The position numbers were made by a program, and so were the translations under genes. Positions 34,433 through 42,514 of a stretch of DNA of 64,000 nucleotides are shown here, in pieces (within the stretch, counting starts at the first letter, position 1; each line of letters starts with the position of its first letter). The notes below the pieces were generated by a model that saw nothing but the letters and a program-made list of their open reading frames with translations, searched no databases and was not told the origin of the DNA. The stretch is from Rheinheimera sp. Lineage in GTDB: Bacteria; Pseudomonadota; Gammaproteobacteria; Enterobacterales; Alteromonadaceae. The stretch covers positions 434,001-498,000 of the forward strand of contig NZ_JAUYGV010000007.1 of the NCBI RefSeq assembly GCF_030690345.1, in the 5' to 3' direction.

Positions 34433-35206
34433 ATGGCTCAACTAAAACTCGAAAAACGCGGTCACACGGCGCTTATCACTATGTCTAACCCGCCGGCCAA
34501 TACCTGGACCCGTGACACTTTAACCCAGCTGCGCGACGCGGTAAAAAGCCTGGATCAGGATAAAAATATCTATGCGCTGGTGATCACCGGCGAAGGCGAT
34601 AAATTCTTCTCTGCCGGCGCTGATTTAAAGCTGTTTGCTGATGGTGATAAAGCCATTGCCAGCGATATGGCGCGTATTTTCGGCGAAGCCTTTGAAACCT
34701 TAAGCGCCTTTAGCGGCGTGTCTATTGCTGCTATTAACGGCTATGCCATGGGCGGCGGTTTAGAAGTGGCACTGGCTTGTGATATCCGTATTGCTGAGCA
34801 ACAAGCGCAAATGGCGCTACCGGAAGCCAAAGTAGGCTTATTGCCTTGTGCCGGTGGCACACAAAACCTGGCCTGGTTGGTAGGTGAGGGCTGGGCCAAA
34901 CGGATGATTTTATGCGGCGAGCGTTTAGGTGCTGAAAAAGCGCTGCAAATTGGTTTAGTAGAAGAAGTGGTCGCCACCGGTATGGCGCTGGAAAGTGCAC
35001 TGGCGATGGCTGATAAAGTAGCCGAACAAAGCCCGTCATCGGTTACTGCCTGTAAGAAGCTTATTCAGCAAGGCCGCAGCGGTACTATGCAAAGCGCGCT
35101 GCCGCTGGAGCGTGAGCTGTTTGTCGGTCTGTTCGACACTAAAGATCAGGTAGAAGGTGTGCAGGCGTTTTTAGACAAACGCAAAGCTAACTGGGTGAAC
35201 GGCTAA
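34433..35206 (+). CDS. Enoyl-CoA hydratase of valine/isoleucine degradation
   Basis: 257 aa crotonase-fold enzyme. Oxyanion-hole strands GDKFFSAGADLKLF near 60 and AINGYAMGGGLEVALACDIRIAEQ near 100 (in parts); ALPEAKVGLLPCAGGTQNLAW near 130 contains the catalytic Glu and a Cys in the usually Gly position before AGGTQ. Expected substrate methacrylyl-CoA and tiglyl-CoA. It shares one base (TAATG) with the hydrolase gene, so the toxic methacrylyl-CoA step and its product's hydrolysis are translationally coupled. Confidence 0.9.
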   Translation: MAQLKLEKRGHTALITMSNPPANTWTRDTLTQLRDAVKSLDQDKNIYALVITGEGDKFFSAGADLKLFADGDKAIASDMARIFGEAFETLSAFSGVSIAAINGYAMGGGLEVALACDIRIAEQQAQMALPEAKVGLLPCAGGTQNLAWLVGEGWAKRMILCGERLGAEKALQIGLVEEVVATGMALESALAMADKVAEQSPSSVTACKKLIQQGRSGTMQSALPLERELFVGLFDTKDQVEGVQAFLDKRKANWVNG

Positions 35207-36348
35207 TGAGCGGCGCAAACGACGTAGTGCTGTACCAAGAACTGACAGCACACAACGGTAAAAAAATTGGCGTTGCTACACTGAATTCAGAAAAGTCGCT
35301 TAATGCACTAAGTTTGCCGATGGTGGAGTCGTTACTGCCTAAGCTTCAGGCTTGGCAGGCGGACAACAGCATTAGCATGGTATTGCTGCAGGGCGCTGGC
35401 GATAAAGCCTTTTGTGCCGGTGGCGATATCCGTGATTTATATAAAGCCATGCTGGATAAGCCGGGTGAATATGCGCCTTATGTTGAAGAGTTTTTCACCA
35501 AAGAATATACGTTGGATTATTTAATCCACACCTTTGGCAAGCCGGTGTTGGTGTGGGGCAATGGCATAGTAATGGGCGGCGGCTTAGGTTTAATGGCCGG
35601 CGCCTCGCACCGCGTTGTTACTGCAACCAGCCGTATTGCGATGCCGGAGATGGCAATTGGTTTGTATCCCGATGTTGGCGCCAGCTGGTTTTTAAACCGT
35701 ATGCCCGCCGGTTGTGGCCTGTTTTTAGGTTTAACCGGTGCTTCTATTAATGCTGCCGATGCCAAATTTATTGGCCTGGCCGATAACTTCTTGCTGCATG
35801 AGCGTAAAGCCGCGTTACTGGAAAAGCTACTGGCAGTAAAGTGGGGTGATACTGTTGCCCTGAATCATCAAAAGCTCAGCGATGTACTGCGTAGCGAAGA
35901 AGATCAATGCCGTACCCAGATGCCGCTGAGTAATATCCGGCCACACCAGGGGGCCATTGAAACGCTGGCGAACCTGAAGAGTTTGCCTGCTGTTATTGCC
36001 AGCGTTAACGCTATGCAAGGGGAGGATAAATGGCTGCAAAAAGCCAAAGAGTCGCTGGCCTATGGCAGCCCCATTACAGCACATATCGTATTTGAGCTGT
36101 TAAAACTGGGCCAGAGCAAAATACTGGCTGACAGCTTCCGGCTGGAGCTGGATTTAAGCGTACAGTGCGGCAAGCTGGGTGAGTTTACCGAAGGTGTCCG
36201 CGCGCTGTTAATGGATAAAGATTTACAACCGAAGTGGCAATACAAAACAGTAAGCGACGTGCCGCAAAGCGTGATTGACGAGCTGTTTCGCTCGCCGTGG
36301 GCTGCTCACGAGCATCCGCTGCGCGAACTGGGTCAACCGGATAACTGA
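35206..36348 (+). CDS. 3-hydroxyisobutyryl-CoA hydrolase
   Basis: 380 aa, crotonase fold but longer than hydratases, as in the HIBCH family. Marks: GDKAFCAGGDIRDLYKAM near 65, WGNGIVMGGGLGLMAGASHRVVT near 118 (in parts), MPEMAIGLYPDVGASWFLNRMP near 142 (in parts) with the catalytic Glu, and FSEGVRALL-like FTEGVRALLMDKD near the C-terminus. It hydrolyses 3-hydroxyisobutyryl-CoA to free acid for mmsB. Starts at the stop codon of the hydratase; 12 bases before mmsB. Confidence 0.93.
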   Translation: MSGANDVVLYQELTAHNGKKIGVATLNSEKSLNALSLPMVESLLPKLQAWQADNSISMVLLQGAGDKAFCAGGDIRDLYKAMLDKPGEYAPYVEEFFTKEYTLDYLIHTFGKPVLVWGNGIVMGGGLGLMAGASHRVVTATSRIAMPEMAIGLYPDVGASWFLNRMPAGCGLFLGLTGASINAADAKFIGLADNFLLHERKAALLEKLLAVKWGDTVALNHQKLSDVLRSEEDQCRTQMPLSNIRPHQGAIETLANLKSLPAVIASVNAMQGEDKWLQKAKESLAYGSPITAHIVFELLKLGQSKILADSFRLELDLSVQCGKLGEFTEGVRALLMDKDLQPKWQYKTVSDVPQSVIDELFRSPWAAHEHPLRELGQPDN

Positions 36349-36360
36349 TTAGGAGCAAAC

Positions 36361-37251
36361 ATGGCTAAGGTTGCATTTATAGGGTTAGGCAATATGGGTG
36401 GCCCTATGGCCATCAATCTGGTGAAAGCCGGGCACGCAGTTACTGCCTTTGATTTATCGGCAGCGGCACTGGCACAGGTAAACGCCGAAGGCGCAGCCGT
36501 GGCTGCTACAGCGGCAGAGGCTGTAACCGGCGCGGAGTTTGTTATCTCAATGCTGCCGGCCGGTAAGCATGTACTGGGCTTGTATTTAGGCGAACAGGGC
36601 ATTGCCGGCAATATCAGCAAGGAGGCGTTGGTAATTGACTGCTCTACCATAGATGCTGACAGCGCGCGTAAGGTCGGCGTTGGTTTAGCTGCCCAAGGAA
36701 TTGCCTTTATTGATGCACCGGTGTCCGGTGGTGTCGGTGGTGCTAAGGCTGGTACCTTAACCTTTATTGTTGGCGGTGATGAAGCGCACTTTGAGCGCGC
36801 GAAAACCGTGCTTGGCAATATGGGTAAAAATCTGTTTCATGCAGGTGCCGTAGGCGCCGGCCAGGTTGCGAAAATCTGTAACAATATGCTGTTAAGTATT
36901 TTAATGGTAGGCACCTCAGAAGCGCTGCAAATGGGTGTGGACAACGGCCTGGACCCGAAAGTGCTGTCTGACATTATGCTGAAAAGCTCAGGCCGTAACT
37001 GGACGTTAGAACTGTATAACCCGTGCCCGGATGTAATGCCAAATGTGCCATCATCAAATGGTTATCAGGGCGGCTTTATGGTGGATTTGATGGCAAAAGA
37101 TTTAGGCCTGGCACTGGAAGCGGCATTGCAAAGCCAAAGCAGCACACCAATGGGCGCACTGGCGCGCAGCTTGTACGTGGCGCACCAGCGGGCCGGCAAT
37201 GGCAAGCTGGATTTTTCCAGTATTTTTCAACTGTTTGCTAAAGCCAATTAA
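36361..37251 (+). CDS. mmsB: 3-hydroxyisobutyrate dehydrogenase
   Basis: 296 aa. Oxidises 3-hydroxyisobutyrate to methylmalonate semialdehyde with NAD+. Rossmann FIGLGNMGGPMAINL at 5-19 with Asp at the end of strand 2 (AFDLSA, favouring NAD), CSTIDADSARKV, DAPVSGGVGGAKAGTLTFIVGG near 120 (in parts), catalytic Lys in GAGQVAKICNNML near 170, and GYQGGFMVDLMAKDL near 235. TAGGAGC precedes the ATG. Its product is the substrate of mmsA upstream in the same operon. Confidence 0.95.
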   Translation: MAKVAFIGLGNMGGPMAINLVKAGHAVTAFDLSAAALAQVNAEGAAVAATAAEAVTGAEFVISMLPAGKHVLGLYLGEQGIAGNISKEALVIDCSTIDADSARKVGVGLAAQGIAFIDAPVSGGVGGAKAGTLTFIVGGDEAHFERAKTVLGNMGKNLFHAGAVGAGQVAKICNNMLLSILMVGTSEALQMGVDNGLDPKVLSDIMLKSSGRNWTLELYNPCPDVMPNVPSSNGYQGGFMVDLMAKDLGLALEAALQSQSSTPMGALARSLYVAHQRAGNGKLDFSSIFQLFAKAN

Positions 37252-37265
37252 TTTGAAATAACACG

Positions 37266-37373
37266 CAAGTACTCCGAATATTTTCTCCGGGACACGCCGT
37301 AAATACGTCCCTGTAGGCTCGTGTTTTTCGTCCCTGAAAAACACGGTCCCGGCAGAAAAATTCTACGCACTTG
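37266..37373 (+). repeat. Dispersed intergenic repeat R1, variant II (copy 2)
   Basis: 66-base core 37287-37352 bounded by CCGGGAC and GTCCCGG with inner pairing GTGTTTTTC/GAAAAACAC; outer arms CAAGT..GAATATTTTCT and AGAAAAATTC..ACTTG also pair. Copy 1 (22427-22492) has different but still complementary arm bases. It lies between mmsB and the SDR gene. Confidence 0.88.
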
Positions 37374-37408
37374 CTCATATCGCAGTAATCGCGATGTCGG
37401 AGAAAGAA

Positions 37409-38167
37409 ATGAACCTGCAAAACAAAACCATCGTTATCACGGGCGGGGCACAAGGTTTGGGCCTGGAAATGGCCCGCATGTGCGCGGCTGAAGGCGCCAA
37501 ACTGGCCTTAATCGATATGAATGCCGACCAGTTAGCGGCAGCCAAGGCTGAGCTTGGCGCAACAACCACAGTAAACACTTACATTGCTAACGTGGCGAAT
37601 GAAGAACAGGTAGAAACCACCTTTGCGCAGATCGACAGCGACTTTAACGGCATTGACGGCCTGATTAACAACGCCGGTATTTTGCGTGATGGTTTGCTGT
37701 TGAAATACAAAGACGGCGAGCTGCAAAGCAAGATGTCACTGGCACAGTTTCAGTCGGTAATTGATGTCAACTTAACCGGCGTATTTCTGTGTGGCCGCGA
37801 AGCAGCAGCTGCCATGGTAAAACGCGGCACCAAGGGCGTGATCATTAATATGTCCAGCGTCGCCCGTGGCGGCAATATGGGCCAGACCAACTATGCTGCC
37901 TCAAAAGCCGGTGTAGTGGCGATGACAGTAACCTGGGCGCGTGAATTAGGGCGTTTTGGCATTCGCGTGGGGGCTATAGCACCTGGCGTTATCCGCACCG
38001 CGATGACCGATGCGATGAAGCCGGAAGCGCGTGATCGTTTAGAGAAAATGAAACCGGTAGGGCGTTTGGGCGAAGCCAGCGAAATTGCTCACACGGCTAA
38101 GTACATTTTTGAAAACGATTTTTTTACCGGCCGGGTAGTTGAAATTGACGGCGGCATTAGCATGTAA
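37409..38167 (+). CDS. Short-chain dehydrogenase, likely 3-hydroxy-2-methylbutyryl-CoA dehydrogenase
   Basis: 252 aa classical SDR. Start ATG 37409 because GGAGAAAG lies just before it; an ATG at 37394 is also in frame. Seen: TGGAQGLGLEMA at 9-20, NNAGILRDG near 90, SSVARGG with catalytic Ser near 148 and YAASKAG (YxxxK) near 162; C-terminal FFTGRVVEIDGGISM. FabG-like in sequence. Last gene of an operon whose order matches the Shewanella ivd operon, where the corresponding SDR is assigned to the isoleucine branch; that role is inferred. Confidence 0.85.
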   Translation: MNLQNKTIVITGGAQGLGLEMARMCAAEGAKLALIDMNADQLAAAKAELGATTTVNTYIANVANEEQVETTFAQIDSDFNGIDGLINNAGILRDGLLLKYKDGELQSKMSLAQFQSVIDVNLTGVFLCGREAAAAMVKRGTKGVIINMSSVARGGNMGQTNYAASKAGVVAMTVTWARELGRFGIRVGAIAPGVIRTAMTDAMKPEARDRLEKMKPVGRLGEASEIAHTAKYIFENDFFTGRVVEIDGGISM

Positions 38168-38184
38168 TTTGCCGGCTATGATAT

Positions 38185-38209
38185 AAAAAGGCGCCGCGGC
38201 GCCTTTTTT
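38185..38209. terminator. Bidirectional terminator after the valine/isoleucine operon
   Basis: AAAAAGGCGCC, 2-base loop GC, GGCGCCTTTTTT. Sits between the SDR gene and the convergent EamA gene. Confidence 0.9.
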
Positions 38210-38213
38210 ATGC

Positions 38214-39119
38214 TCAGCTGCTTACTTTAAGCTTTGCTTGAGCAGAGGTCGGTACTATAACGGTGCTGCGCTGCCCCAGCCACACCCCAAGTAATACCAG
38301 CGCCATACCGGCACTTTGCAGTAATGTCAGTTTTTGTTGCAGCACCAAAGCACCCAGCACGGTAGCACTTAGCGGGCTAAGCAGGCTAAGTGTCGTTACT
38401 GCGGCTGCCGGCATTTTCATTACCCCGCGCAGCCAAAACACATAGGTTAAACCGGTGCCAATTAACCCCAGCCAGATATAGCCGAAAACGTTAGCCTGGC
38501 TAAGTTGGGTCGGCAAGGTTTCAAACAGCAAAGCCAGCGGTAATAAAAACAGGCCACCGGCTGTCAGCTGCCAACTGGTTAATACCATAGCGCTGGCTGG
38601 CGGCAGCCATTTTTTTGTCAGTAAAGTACCGCAAGCCATGGCAAAGGCACCTGCAGCCGCAGCGGCTACGCCGATAAAGTCCAGTTTCGCGGCCGGCCCC
38701 AATACCAACATAGCCACTCCGGCTAAACCACACAGCGCGGCAATCCAGCTTAGCATGCTGGTTTTGGCATTCAGCACCGCCCAGCCCAGCAGTACCACTA
38801 CCAAAGGTTGGATAGCACCGACTGTTGCGGCCACGCCGCCGGGTAAGCGATAGGCCGCCACAAACAACAGCGCTTGAAAGATGCCAATGTTCAGCATGCC
38901 CAGCAGAAAAATTTTGCCCCACCAGCCTTTAGCCGGCAGTTGGCGCAGACACAACAGCATTAGCAAGCCAACCGGCAGGGTACGCAGTGTGGCAGACAGC
39001 AACGGTACATCGGGCGGCAGAAACTCTGTGGTAACCAGATAAGTACTGCCCCAAATCAGTGGTGCTGCAGCGGTTAAACAAATATCAAACCAGCGGGCTT
39101 GTGGTGCGGCTGAACTCAT
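38214..39119 (-). CDS. EamA family (DMT) transporter
   Basis: 301 aa with ten predicted hydrophobic helices in two EamA repeats. Marks: APLIWGSTYLVTTEFLPP in the first helix region, ATLRTLPVGLLMLLCLR, and the second repeat GLIGTGLTYVFWLRGVMKMPAAAVTTLSLLSPLSATVLGALVLQQKL (residues about 215-262). Typical of RhtA/YdcZ-like metabolite exporters; the substrate is not predictable. A dyad GTCAAT-N6-ATTGAC at 39210-39227 lies upstream in the intergenic region. Confidence 0.88.
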   Translation of the reverse strand: MSSAAPQARWFDICLTAAAPLIWGSTYLVTTEFLPPDVPLLSATLRTLPVGLLMLLCLRQLPAKGWWGKIFLLGMLNIGIFQALLFVAAYRLPGGVAATVGAIQPLVVVLLGWAVLNAKTSMLSWIAALCGLAGVAMLVLGPAAKLDFIGVAAAAAGAFAMACGTLLTKKWLPPASAMVLTSWQLTAGGLFLLPLALLFETLPTQLSQANVFGYIWLGLIGTGLTYVFWLRGVMKMPAAAVTTLSLLSPLSATVLGALVLQQKLTLLQSAGMALVLLGVWLGQRSTVIVPTSAQAKLKVSS

Positions 39120-39304
39120 TGAACAACTCCTGAAATAAGCGGATTAAGAAAACTAAGCTAAGCGCTTGTTGTAAAACGCAGGCACTGTAAAAGCTCAATC
39201 TAACTTAAGGTCAATAGTTTAATTGACGGGCATGCTTTATATATTGCGTTAGTAGCTAAAATTGTTACTCTGAAGCAAGCAAAAACAACATCTTGGAACC
39301 TCTG

Positions 39305-39733
39305 ATGAAAAAAATCCTAATCGTTATGTCACTGCTGTTTTGTACTATGCCGGCCCTGGCCGATGACAAAGCCGAACTTACGGCACTGTTAAGCGAATTT
39401 TTAGACGGCGCTACCCGCAACGATGCGGCTATTCACAATAAATACTGGGCTGACGAGCTTATTTACACCAGCTCCGGCGGCACGCGCTTTGGCAAGGCTG
39501 AACTGATGCAAGGCGTAACCAGCCGCGGCATGTTAAAAGCAGACGAAATTGATACGGTGTATAGCAGCGAAGATGTGCGCATTATGCAATATGGCGATAC
39601 CGCAGTGGTGGCCTTTGTATTGGTGGGTAAATCAGCTAATGAAACCAAACGCTATTTAAACAGCGGTACTTTTATCCGTAAGAACGGCCAATGGCAGGCA
39701 GTAAACTGGCAAGCCACGATTAAAGCGGAATAA
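39305..39733 (+). CDS. Exported NTF2-like (DUF4440) protein
   Basis: 142 aa. Signal peptide MKKILIVMSLLFCTMPALAD with AxA-type cleavage (ALA). The mature part follows the SnoaL/DUF4440 NTF2-like fold: ELTALLSEFLDGATRNDAAIHNKYWADELIYTSSGGTRFGKAELMQG (residues 25-70) and VAFVLVGK..YLNSGTFIRKNGQWQAVNWQ at the end. Periplasmic. Function unknown; some relatives are ketosteroid-isomerase-like. Start at ATG 39305 rather than the ATG 12 bases earlier gives a clean signal peptide. Confidence 0.82.
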   Translation: MKKILIVMSLLFCTMPALADDKAELTALLSEFLDGATRNDAAIHNKYWADELIYTSSGGTRFGKAELMQGVTSRGMLKADEIDTVYSSEDVRIMQYGDTAVVAFVLVGKSANETKRYLNSGTFIRKNGQWQAVNWQATIKAE

Positions 39734-39769
39734 CCCAAACGCACGGGACAGCCGGCTAACGGAGATGCT

Positions 39770-40072
39770 GTGAAACACTTTGTATTGATATACGACACTG
39801 CGCCAGATTATCTGCAACGGCGAGCTGAATTTCGTTCTGCCCATCTGGCAGTAGCGTGGCAGTCTGCCGGGCGCGGGGAGTTACTGCTGGGCGGTGCTGT
39901 TGGTGATCCGGCAGACAGCGCACTGCTGCTGTTTCGCTGCGAATCAGCCGATATTCCGGCCGCTTTTGCCAAAGCCGACCCTTATGTAGTAAACGGTTTG
40001 GTAAAAAGCTGGCAGGTAAAACCCTGGCATACGGTAGTGGGTGAGGACGCAGCTAACCCGGTACAGCCCTAA
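39770..40072 (+). CDS. YciI family protein
   Basis: 100 aa. KHFVLIYDTAPDYLQRRAEFRSAHLAVAW (start) and GELLLGGAVGDPADSALLLFRCESADIPAAFAKADPYVVNGLVKSWQVKPW (residues 38-90) match the YciI fold: His in the H-L motif, GGA/P loop and DPY motif. Start codon GTG at 39770 with GGAGA upstream. Small dimeric cytosolic protein of uncertain role. Confidence 0.85.
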   Translation: MKHFVLIYDTAPDYLQRRAEFRSAHLAVAWQSAGRGELLLGGAVGDPADSALLLFRCESADIPAAFAKADPYVVNGLVKSWQVKPWHTVVGEDAANPVQP

Positions 40073-40155
40073 GTTTCTGGCTGTTAACAAAAATAACTTT
40101 AGCTACAGTAGTATCAAAGCATTAGCTGTTTGAATCAGTATACAAACACACGGAA

Positions 40156-40458
40156 TTAGTCGGTTTTCCTGCCTGCTAAATGCGGTTTTGGTAGCATGGT
40201 TTGGTTTAACACCGCAAAAACTACTATGCCACCGGGTTTTACAGCGTAATAAACAACATGTTCGTGATGTGCAAAGCTGTAGGCCGCTTTTTTAACATCT
40301 GGTCTGATTTTTCCCATTAATGGATTTTCAGTCAGTAGCTGAACTGTTTTATGTAGACTTTCAAGATATTTTACTGACTGCGCTTTACCCCATTGTTCCA
40401 GCGTATATCTTTGAATATCAATTAGATCTGCAGTGGCTGCCGGTGTCAGCTTATACAT
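40156..40458 (-). CDS. ParE/RelE superfamily toxin
   Basis: 100 aa from ATG 40458 (MYKLTPAATADLIDIQRYTL). ParE-like pattern: an N-terminal strand and two helices, YLESLHKTVQLLTENPLMGKIRPDVKKAAYSFAHHEHVVYYAVKPGGIVVFAVLNQTM (residues about 29-86), ending in a C-terminal strand. Members inhibit gyrase (ParE) or translation (RelE); the target cannot be told here. It overlaps the antitoxin end by 8 bases, standard for antitoxin-first type II modules. Confidence 0.88.
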   Translation of the reverse strand: MYKLTPAATADLIDIQRYTLEQWGKAQSVKYLESLHKTVQLLTENPLMGKIRPDVKKAAYSFAHHEHVVYYAVKPGGIVVFAVLNQTMLPKPHLAGRKTD

Positions 40459-40711
40459 TGTTAATGTATTTTCCTGCCATGAGTTCGTTAAAGAAGGTGT
40501 TACCGTCAACTAATGACGGTTCGTTATCAACCTCTGCCGCTCTTAACTTCAGCATACTGAGTTTTAGCTTGTCTATAGCGTCATACTCATCCATTGATAT
40601 CATCACAGCAACAGCCTTACCGTTGCGGCTGATCTGTACCGGCTCTTTTTGTGCTTTGAGCAACAGTTCGCCAAAATGTGTTTTCGCTTCATTCGCGGTG
40701 AGCGATTTCAT
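40451..40711 (-). CDS. Phd/YefM family antitoxin
   Basis: 86 aa. Start at ATG 40711 (MKSLTANEAKTHFGELLLKAQKEPVQISRNGKAVAVMI in parts), the typical Phd/YefM DNA-binding N-terminus; the C-terminal part (residues 50-86) would bind the toxin. Phd antitoxin with a ParE-type toxin is a common mixed pairing. A perfect dyad just upstream is the probable operator. Confidence 0.9.
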   Translation of the reverse strand: MKSLTANEAKTHFGELLLKAQKEPVQISRNGKAVAVMISMDEYDAIDKLKLSMLKLRAAEVDNEPSLVDGNTFFNELMAGKYINNV

Positions 40712-40730
40712 CTGTACTAACCTCTGTAAA

Positions 40731-40746
40731 GTGTGACCTGTCACAC
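40731..40746. promoter_or_regulatory. Probable operator of the toxin-antitoxin pair
   Basis: GTGTGACCTGTCACAC: perfect 6-bp inverted repeat with a 4-base centre, 20 bases upstream of the antitoxin start. Phd-type antitoxins bind such dyads; binding here is inferred. Confidence 0.65.
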
Positions 40747-40906
40747 CTGAGCCAATATAGCCTAATCGTTCGATTCAATCAAAATACAAATATTGCGATG
40801 GCACTTTAAAGCAGGATTGACGAGCGAAGCCAAACAGGCTTCAATCGTAGCCAATTTTGCTTTAACTACGCTAAGTGGTTGTATTTTTAGCTGACAAGGG
40901 GCCGTA

Positions 40907-41515
40907 ATGCGCGTAAAAGGAAAAATTACCCAGTGGGATGATGCTAAAGGCTTTGGTTTTATCCAGCCGATGTTAAAAGGCGAGCGGGTATTTGTGCATG
41001 TAAAAGCCGTGCAAAATCGCACACGCCGGCCGGTGATTGGCGAAGTGATAACGTATTCGGTGGGTAAAGATGACAAAGGTAGGGTGCAAGCCAATGCGGT
41101 AACCTTTGCCGGTGAAAAGCTTATTGTTAAGGCCGCCAGAACCTCATCGCGCTGGCCGTTATTCGTGTTATTTGCCTTTATCGCAGTGCTCTTATTGGCG
41201 TTCGCTTTGGATAAATTACCGCTATACGTTATTGCCGCCTACGCCGTTATTAGTCTGTTTACTTTTATCAGCTACTGGCTGGATAAGCGCAAGGCCCGGG
41301 CTGGCCGCTGGCGCATACCGGAGGCAAATTTACAGTTGTTATCACTAATTGGTGGCTGGCCAGGTGCGTTGCTGGCGCAAAGCTATTTACGGCATAAATC
41401 ACAAAAGCGGGCCTTTCTTGCGGTGTTCTGGCTTACCGTACTGGTTAATCTGGCCGCGCTTAGCTGGTTAACCTGGCAGGGCGGCCAGCTATTTCAGGCA
41501 TTTGCTCTGCAGTAG
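40907..41515 (+). CDS. Cold-shock domain fused to DUF1294 membrane domain
   Basis: 202 aa. N-terminal cold-shock OB-fold (1-66) with RNP1-like DAKGFGFIQP and FVHVKAV; basic linker (KAARTSSR); then three to four hydrophobic helices and the DUF1294 block YWLDKRKARAGRWRIPE..LLSLIGGWPGALLAQSYLRHKSQKRAF (residues 125-172, in parts). The CSD-DUF1294 fusion is known in proteobacteria but its function is not. It could tether an RNA-binding domain to the inner membrane. Confidence 0.9.
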   Translation: MRVKGKITQWDDAKGFGFIQPMLKGERVFVHVKAVQNRTRRPVIGEVITYSVGKDDKGRVQANAVTFAGEKLIVKAARTSSRWPLFVLFAFIAVLLLAFALDKLPLYVIAAYAVISLFTFISYWLDKRKARAGRWRIPEANLQLLSLIGGWPGALLAQSYLRHKSQKRAFLAVFWLTVLVNLAALSWLTWQGGQLFQAFALQ

Positions 41516-41623
41516 TTTACTGTTATTTCCTAAGTGCGCTAGCGAACCGACTACGCAGCTTTTGCGGCGTAGTTTAAAGGTTCATCCTGAATTCCATATC
41601 TCGTGGCGATTCAGCCCTTTTCC

Positions 41624-41653
41624 GGTACTTATTCGGTACTTACTTAGTACTTA
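41624..41653 (+). promoter_or_regulatory. Three direct repeats with 11-base period upstream of PRC-barrel gene
   Basis: GGTACTTA at 41624-41631 and 41635-41642, and AGTACTTA at 41646-41653. Starts are exactly 11 bases apart, one helical turn, like response-regulator sites such as PhoB/OmpR-type boxes. About 92 bases before the ATG at 41746. The binding protein is unknown. Confidence 0.55.
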
Positions 41654-41699
41654 ATCAACAATGCTGCCGGTGAAGAAAAGCTGTGATGAAGCGGTTATA

Positions 41700-41716
41700 C
41701 CGGACATTGTGTCCGG
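41700..41716. promoter_or_regulatory. Perfect hairpin in the leader of the PRC-barrel gene
   Basis: CCGGACA, loop TTG, TGTCCGG. No T tract, so not a simple terminator; could be a protein site or mRNA stem-loop 30 bases before the start codon. Confidence 0.5.
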
Positions 41717-41745
41717 CAAACACATTCAATTCGACGGAGATTTAT

Positions 41746-42240
41746 ATGAAAAAGCTAAATTCGCTGGTTTTTTACGCACTGGTTACCCCGGCTATCGCCC
41801 TGGGTACCGGTTCTGTGTTGGCGCAACAAACCACAGATAAGAATGCACAAAATGATCAAAACCAACCGCGCACCATGCAGTCTGATGCGCAACGGGATGT
41901 TGAACGCAAAAATATGCAGGGTAAATCCCGCATGCAAAACGGCGATTATTTAGGCTCCGTGCCGGCCAATGGCGCGCACGCCAGCCACCTGATTGGCGCT
42001 GATGTGCAAACCGCTAACAACGAAGACATAGGCGATGTAAGCGATCTGATTATTGGCAGCAATGGCCAGGTGATGGCTATTGTTGTCAGTGTTGGAGGCT
42101 TCCTTGGTATGGGCGAGAAAGACGTCGCCATTGGCTGGGATCATGTAAAACGCTCCGGCACGGCTGATGATGTGGAACTACGGGTAGATGTCACCCGTGA
42201 TGAGTTAAAAGCTGCCCCCGGGTTTGCGAAACGGGATTAA
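41746..42240 (+). CDS. Exported PRC-barrel domain protein
   Basis: 164 aa. Start at ATG 41746 with CGGAGA upstream gives a signal peptide (MKKLNSLVFYALVTPAIALGTGSVLAQ). A Gln/Asn/Asp-rich stretch follows (28-60), then a PRC-barrel (about 80-160): HLIGADVQTANNEDIGDVSDLIIGSNGQVMAIVVSVGGFLGMGEKDVAIGWDHV (in parts). PRC-barrels of this type in Proteobacteria are often stress-induced and periplasmic. It opens a five-gene cluster of small stress-like proteins. Confidence 0.85.
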   Translation: MKKLNSLVFYALVTPAIALGTGSVLAQQTTDKNAQNDQNQPRTMQSDAQRDVERKNMQGKSRMQNGDYLGSVPANGAHASHLIGADVQTANNEDIGDVSDLIIGSNGQVMAIVVSVGGFLGMGEKDVAIGWDHVKRSGTADDVELRVDVTRDELKAAPGFAKRD

Positions 42241-42331
42241 CACTTGCCAACGTCATAGCGTCACCCTGCATCTTAATCCGTTAAAGATAAGAGGCAGATA
42301 CCTGGTGTAATAAATATTTGGAGCACAACTT

Positions 42332-42514
42332 ATGAACAAGAATCAACCTAACAAAGGCAGTTCAAACGACGACAAAAGACATGGCAAGGATGTTACTGAA
42401 AAAGTGACTGACGACAAAAAAGCGCATAAGAAGGACAAAGCTGAGAAGAATGACGGCAGAAACGGTGCCGTGTTAGGCGAAATTAATAATCCTACCGGGA
42501 AGAAAAACAAATGA
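42332..42514 (+). CDS. Small Lys/Asp-rich hydrophilic protein
   Basis: 60 aa, nearly all charged or polar residues (Lys, Asp, Asn, Gly) with KDVTEKVTDDKKAHKKDKAEKND in the middle (residues 19-41). No hydrophobic core, so probably disordered. Believed real because TGGAGC precedes the ATG and its stop shares ATGA with the next gene, implying translational coupling. No family recognised; resembles small stress or DNA/RNA-associated hydrophilins only in composition. Confidence 0.7.
   Translation: MNKNQPNKGSSNDDKRHGKDVTEKVTDDKKAHKKDKAEKNDGRNGAVLGEINNPTGKKNK

Noticed and set aside
36333..36818. 161 aa open frame opposite mmsB
   Set aside because: Pro/Ala/Ser-rich shadow frame of a strong gene.
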